A stretch of 6,467 nt of DNA from an uncultured Anaerolineae bacterium (lineage in GTDB: Bacteria; Chloroflexota; Anaerolineae; Anaerolineales; Villigracilaceae), in assembly GCA_903882765.1 (NCBI GenBank), contig CAIRYE010000459.1, positions 1 to 6,467 of the forward strand, written 5' to 3'. This document shows positions 5,582-6,467 of the stretch, piece by piece; the first letter of the stretch is position 1, and every line of letters starts with the position of its first letter. Made by a program: the position numbers and the translations under genes. The notes under the pieces are model-generated. The model was not told the origin of the DNA, ran no database searches, and saw nothing but the letters and a program-made list of their open reading frames with translations.

Positions 5582-6467
5582 CTACCTTTTCATCCTCGGG
5601 TCATACGCATCCCGAAGACCATCGCCAATAAAGTTGAAGCCAAGCACGGTTAGCAAGATCAGTAAGCCAGCCGGTATCCACATGAACCAAAAGTTGGTCA
5701 TTACATAAGCATCAGATGCCACATTGATAATGCTGCCCCAAGATGCCAACGGATATTTTACGCCGAGCCCTAAGAACCCCAGCGTCGCTTCAGTAATGAT
5801 GATGCCGCCAAGGCCGGCGGTAGCCGATACGATCAAAAGCGGCATAACGTTAGGAACAAGGTGCTTGAAGATCCTGCGGCTGGTACGAATACCAGTTGCC
5901 TCGGTCGCGACCATAAAATCCTGCTCGCGAAGCGAAAGGATCTGCCCGCGAACAATACGGGCAACCCCGGTCCAACCCAGCAACCCAAGGATCGCCATAA
6001 GTAGGAATATTCTCACCATAGCGTCCACTTCCAGCGCGTCCATCACCGAGCCAAAGATCAGCACCATCGGGAAGAATGGAATACTGTTGAATAGATCAAC
6101 AAAACGCATCAGAACTGTATCCACCCAACCGCCAAAATAGCCGGAGATACCACCAATAATGATGCCGATGAAAACTTCCAGAAAGATAACAATAAAACCG
6201 ACCAAAAGGGAAACTCTACCGCCGTACATAAGGCGCGTAAGCACATCCATGCCATTATTATCGAGCCCAAGCCAATGCTCGCCAGAAACCGGCTCAAAGG
6301 TGCGAATCAGCTCGATGGGGGTCTCTTTTTTGATATTGTAGGTATTGTTTACCCGAACAATAGAATAAGTGACGATCTCGCCATCGCTCTCTGTATAGGT
6401 AAATTTGGTTTGCTTCGCATTGATCGCCTCGCGAATCGCCGCTTTGTATGCTACGGGCAGGAACAAC
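5582..6467 (-). CDS. oppC: Peptide ABC transporter permease, OppC/DppC family (5' end beyond window)
   Basis: The second membrane subunit of the transporter. 294 complete codons are visible. The frame is open to the right edge, so the N-terminus and first membrane helix are missing, and a TTG at 6464-6466 is not taken as the start. The visible part opens with at least 55 residues of hydrophilic, strand-rich sequence. Then come the family hallmark in the variant form HWLGLDNNGMDVLTRLMYGG (64-83; many relatives have GTD..GRD) and membrane segments near 85-108, 130-145, 153-172, 208-230 and 255-280. The EAA loop is at about 182-206 (QDFMVATEATG, then HLVPN), and the end is the typical GDGLRDAYDPRMKR. 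The large loop between helix 1 and this hallmark is longer than in ordinary DppC. It is immediately followed by oppD (3-nt gap). An OppB partner for this copy is expected just right of the window. Confidence 0.95.
   Translation of the reverse strand, partial: LFLPVAYKAAIREAINAKQTKFTYTESDGEIVTYSIVRVNNTYNIKKETPIELIRTFEPVSGEHWLGLDNNGMDVLTRLMYGGRVSLLVGFIVIFLEVFIGIIIGGISGYFGGWVDTVLMRFVDLFNSIPFFPMVLIFGSVMDALEVDAMVRIFLLMAILGLLGWTGVARIVRGQILSLREQDFMVATEATGIRTSRRIFKHLVPNVMPLLIVSATAGLGGIIITEATLGFLGLGVKYPLASWGSIINVASDAYVMTNFWFMWIPAGLLILLTVLGFNFIGDGLRDAYDPRMKR

Noticed and set aside
5724..6140. Open frame of 138 codons on the plus strand over oppC
   Set aside because: It is antisense to membrane segments and the EAA loop of a conserved permease. 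Its Ser/Arg/Pro-rich composition is typical of an antisense shadow.

Overview
The window reads as a stretch of a Chloroflexota genome, probably an Anaerolineae-like bacterium. The main clue is the solute-binding lipoprotein. It has an LAAC lipobox followed by an Ala/Pro/Glu/Thr tether (PAATEAP/PAAEAP units), which I associate with that phylum. Base composition is intermediate and every gene has a recognisable Shine-Dalgarno sequence. All genes lie on the minus strand, so the window is read from right to left. The taxonomic call is an inference from protein style only.

Layout in transcription order. From the right edge come a peptide-type ABC permease of the OppC/DppC family (5' end outside the window), then the two ATPases OppD and OppF, packed with 2-3 nt gaps. 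A small single-pass membrane protein of 86 residues follows, whose Shine-Dalgarno overlaps the oppF stop codon. A rho-independent terminator closes this unit at about 3057-3100. A leader of about 340 nt with a TATAAT -10 box and several inverted repeats then precedes a 571-residue solute-binding lipoprotein. After a 77-nt gap holding a perfect 12-bp hairpin comes an OppB/DppB permease that runs off the left edge.

The order is therefore C-D-F-small protein-terminator, then A-B. This is most simply read as the tail of one oligopeptide transporter operon followed by the head of a second, in tandem. Each complete system would consist of a lipid-anchored binding protein that captures peptides outside the membrane, a B/C permease pair, and a D/F ATPase pair. 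Both ATPases carry the same C-terminal four-cysteine pattern (CX5CX6CX17C), expected for the [4Fe-4S]-bearing class of peptide-transporter ATPases.

The most notable feature is the binding protein. Its sequence blocks are in circularly permuted order. The region that normally opens a family-5 binding protein is at the C-terminus, and the lipid anchor and tether are joined to what is normally an internal position. The small membrane protein between oppF and the terminator is the second item worth following up.
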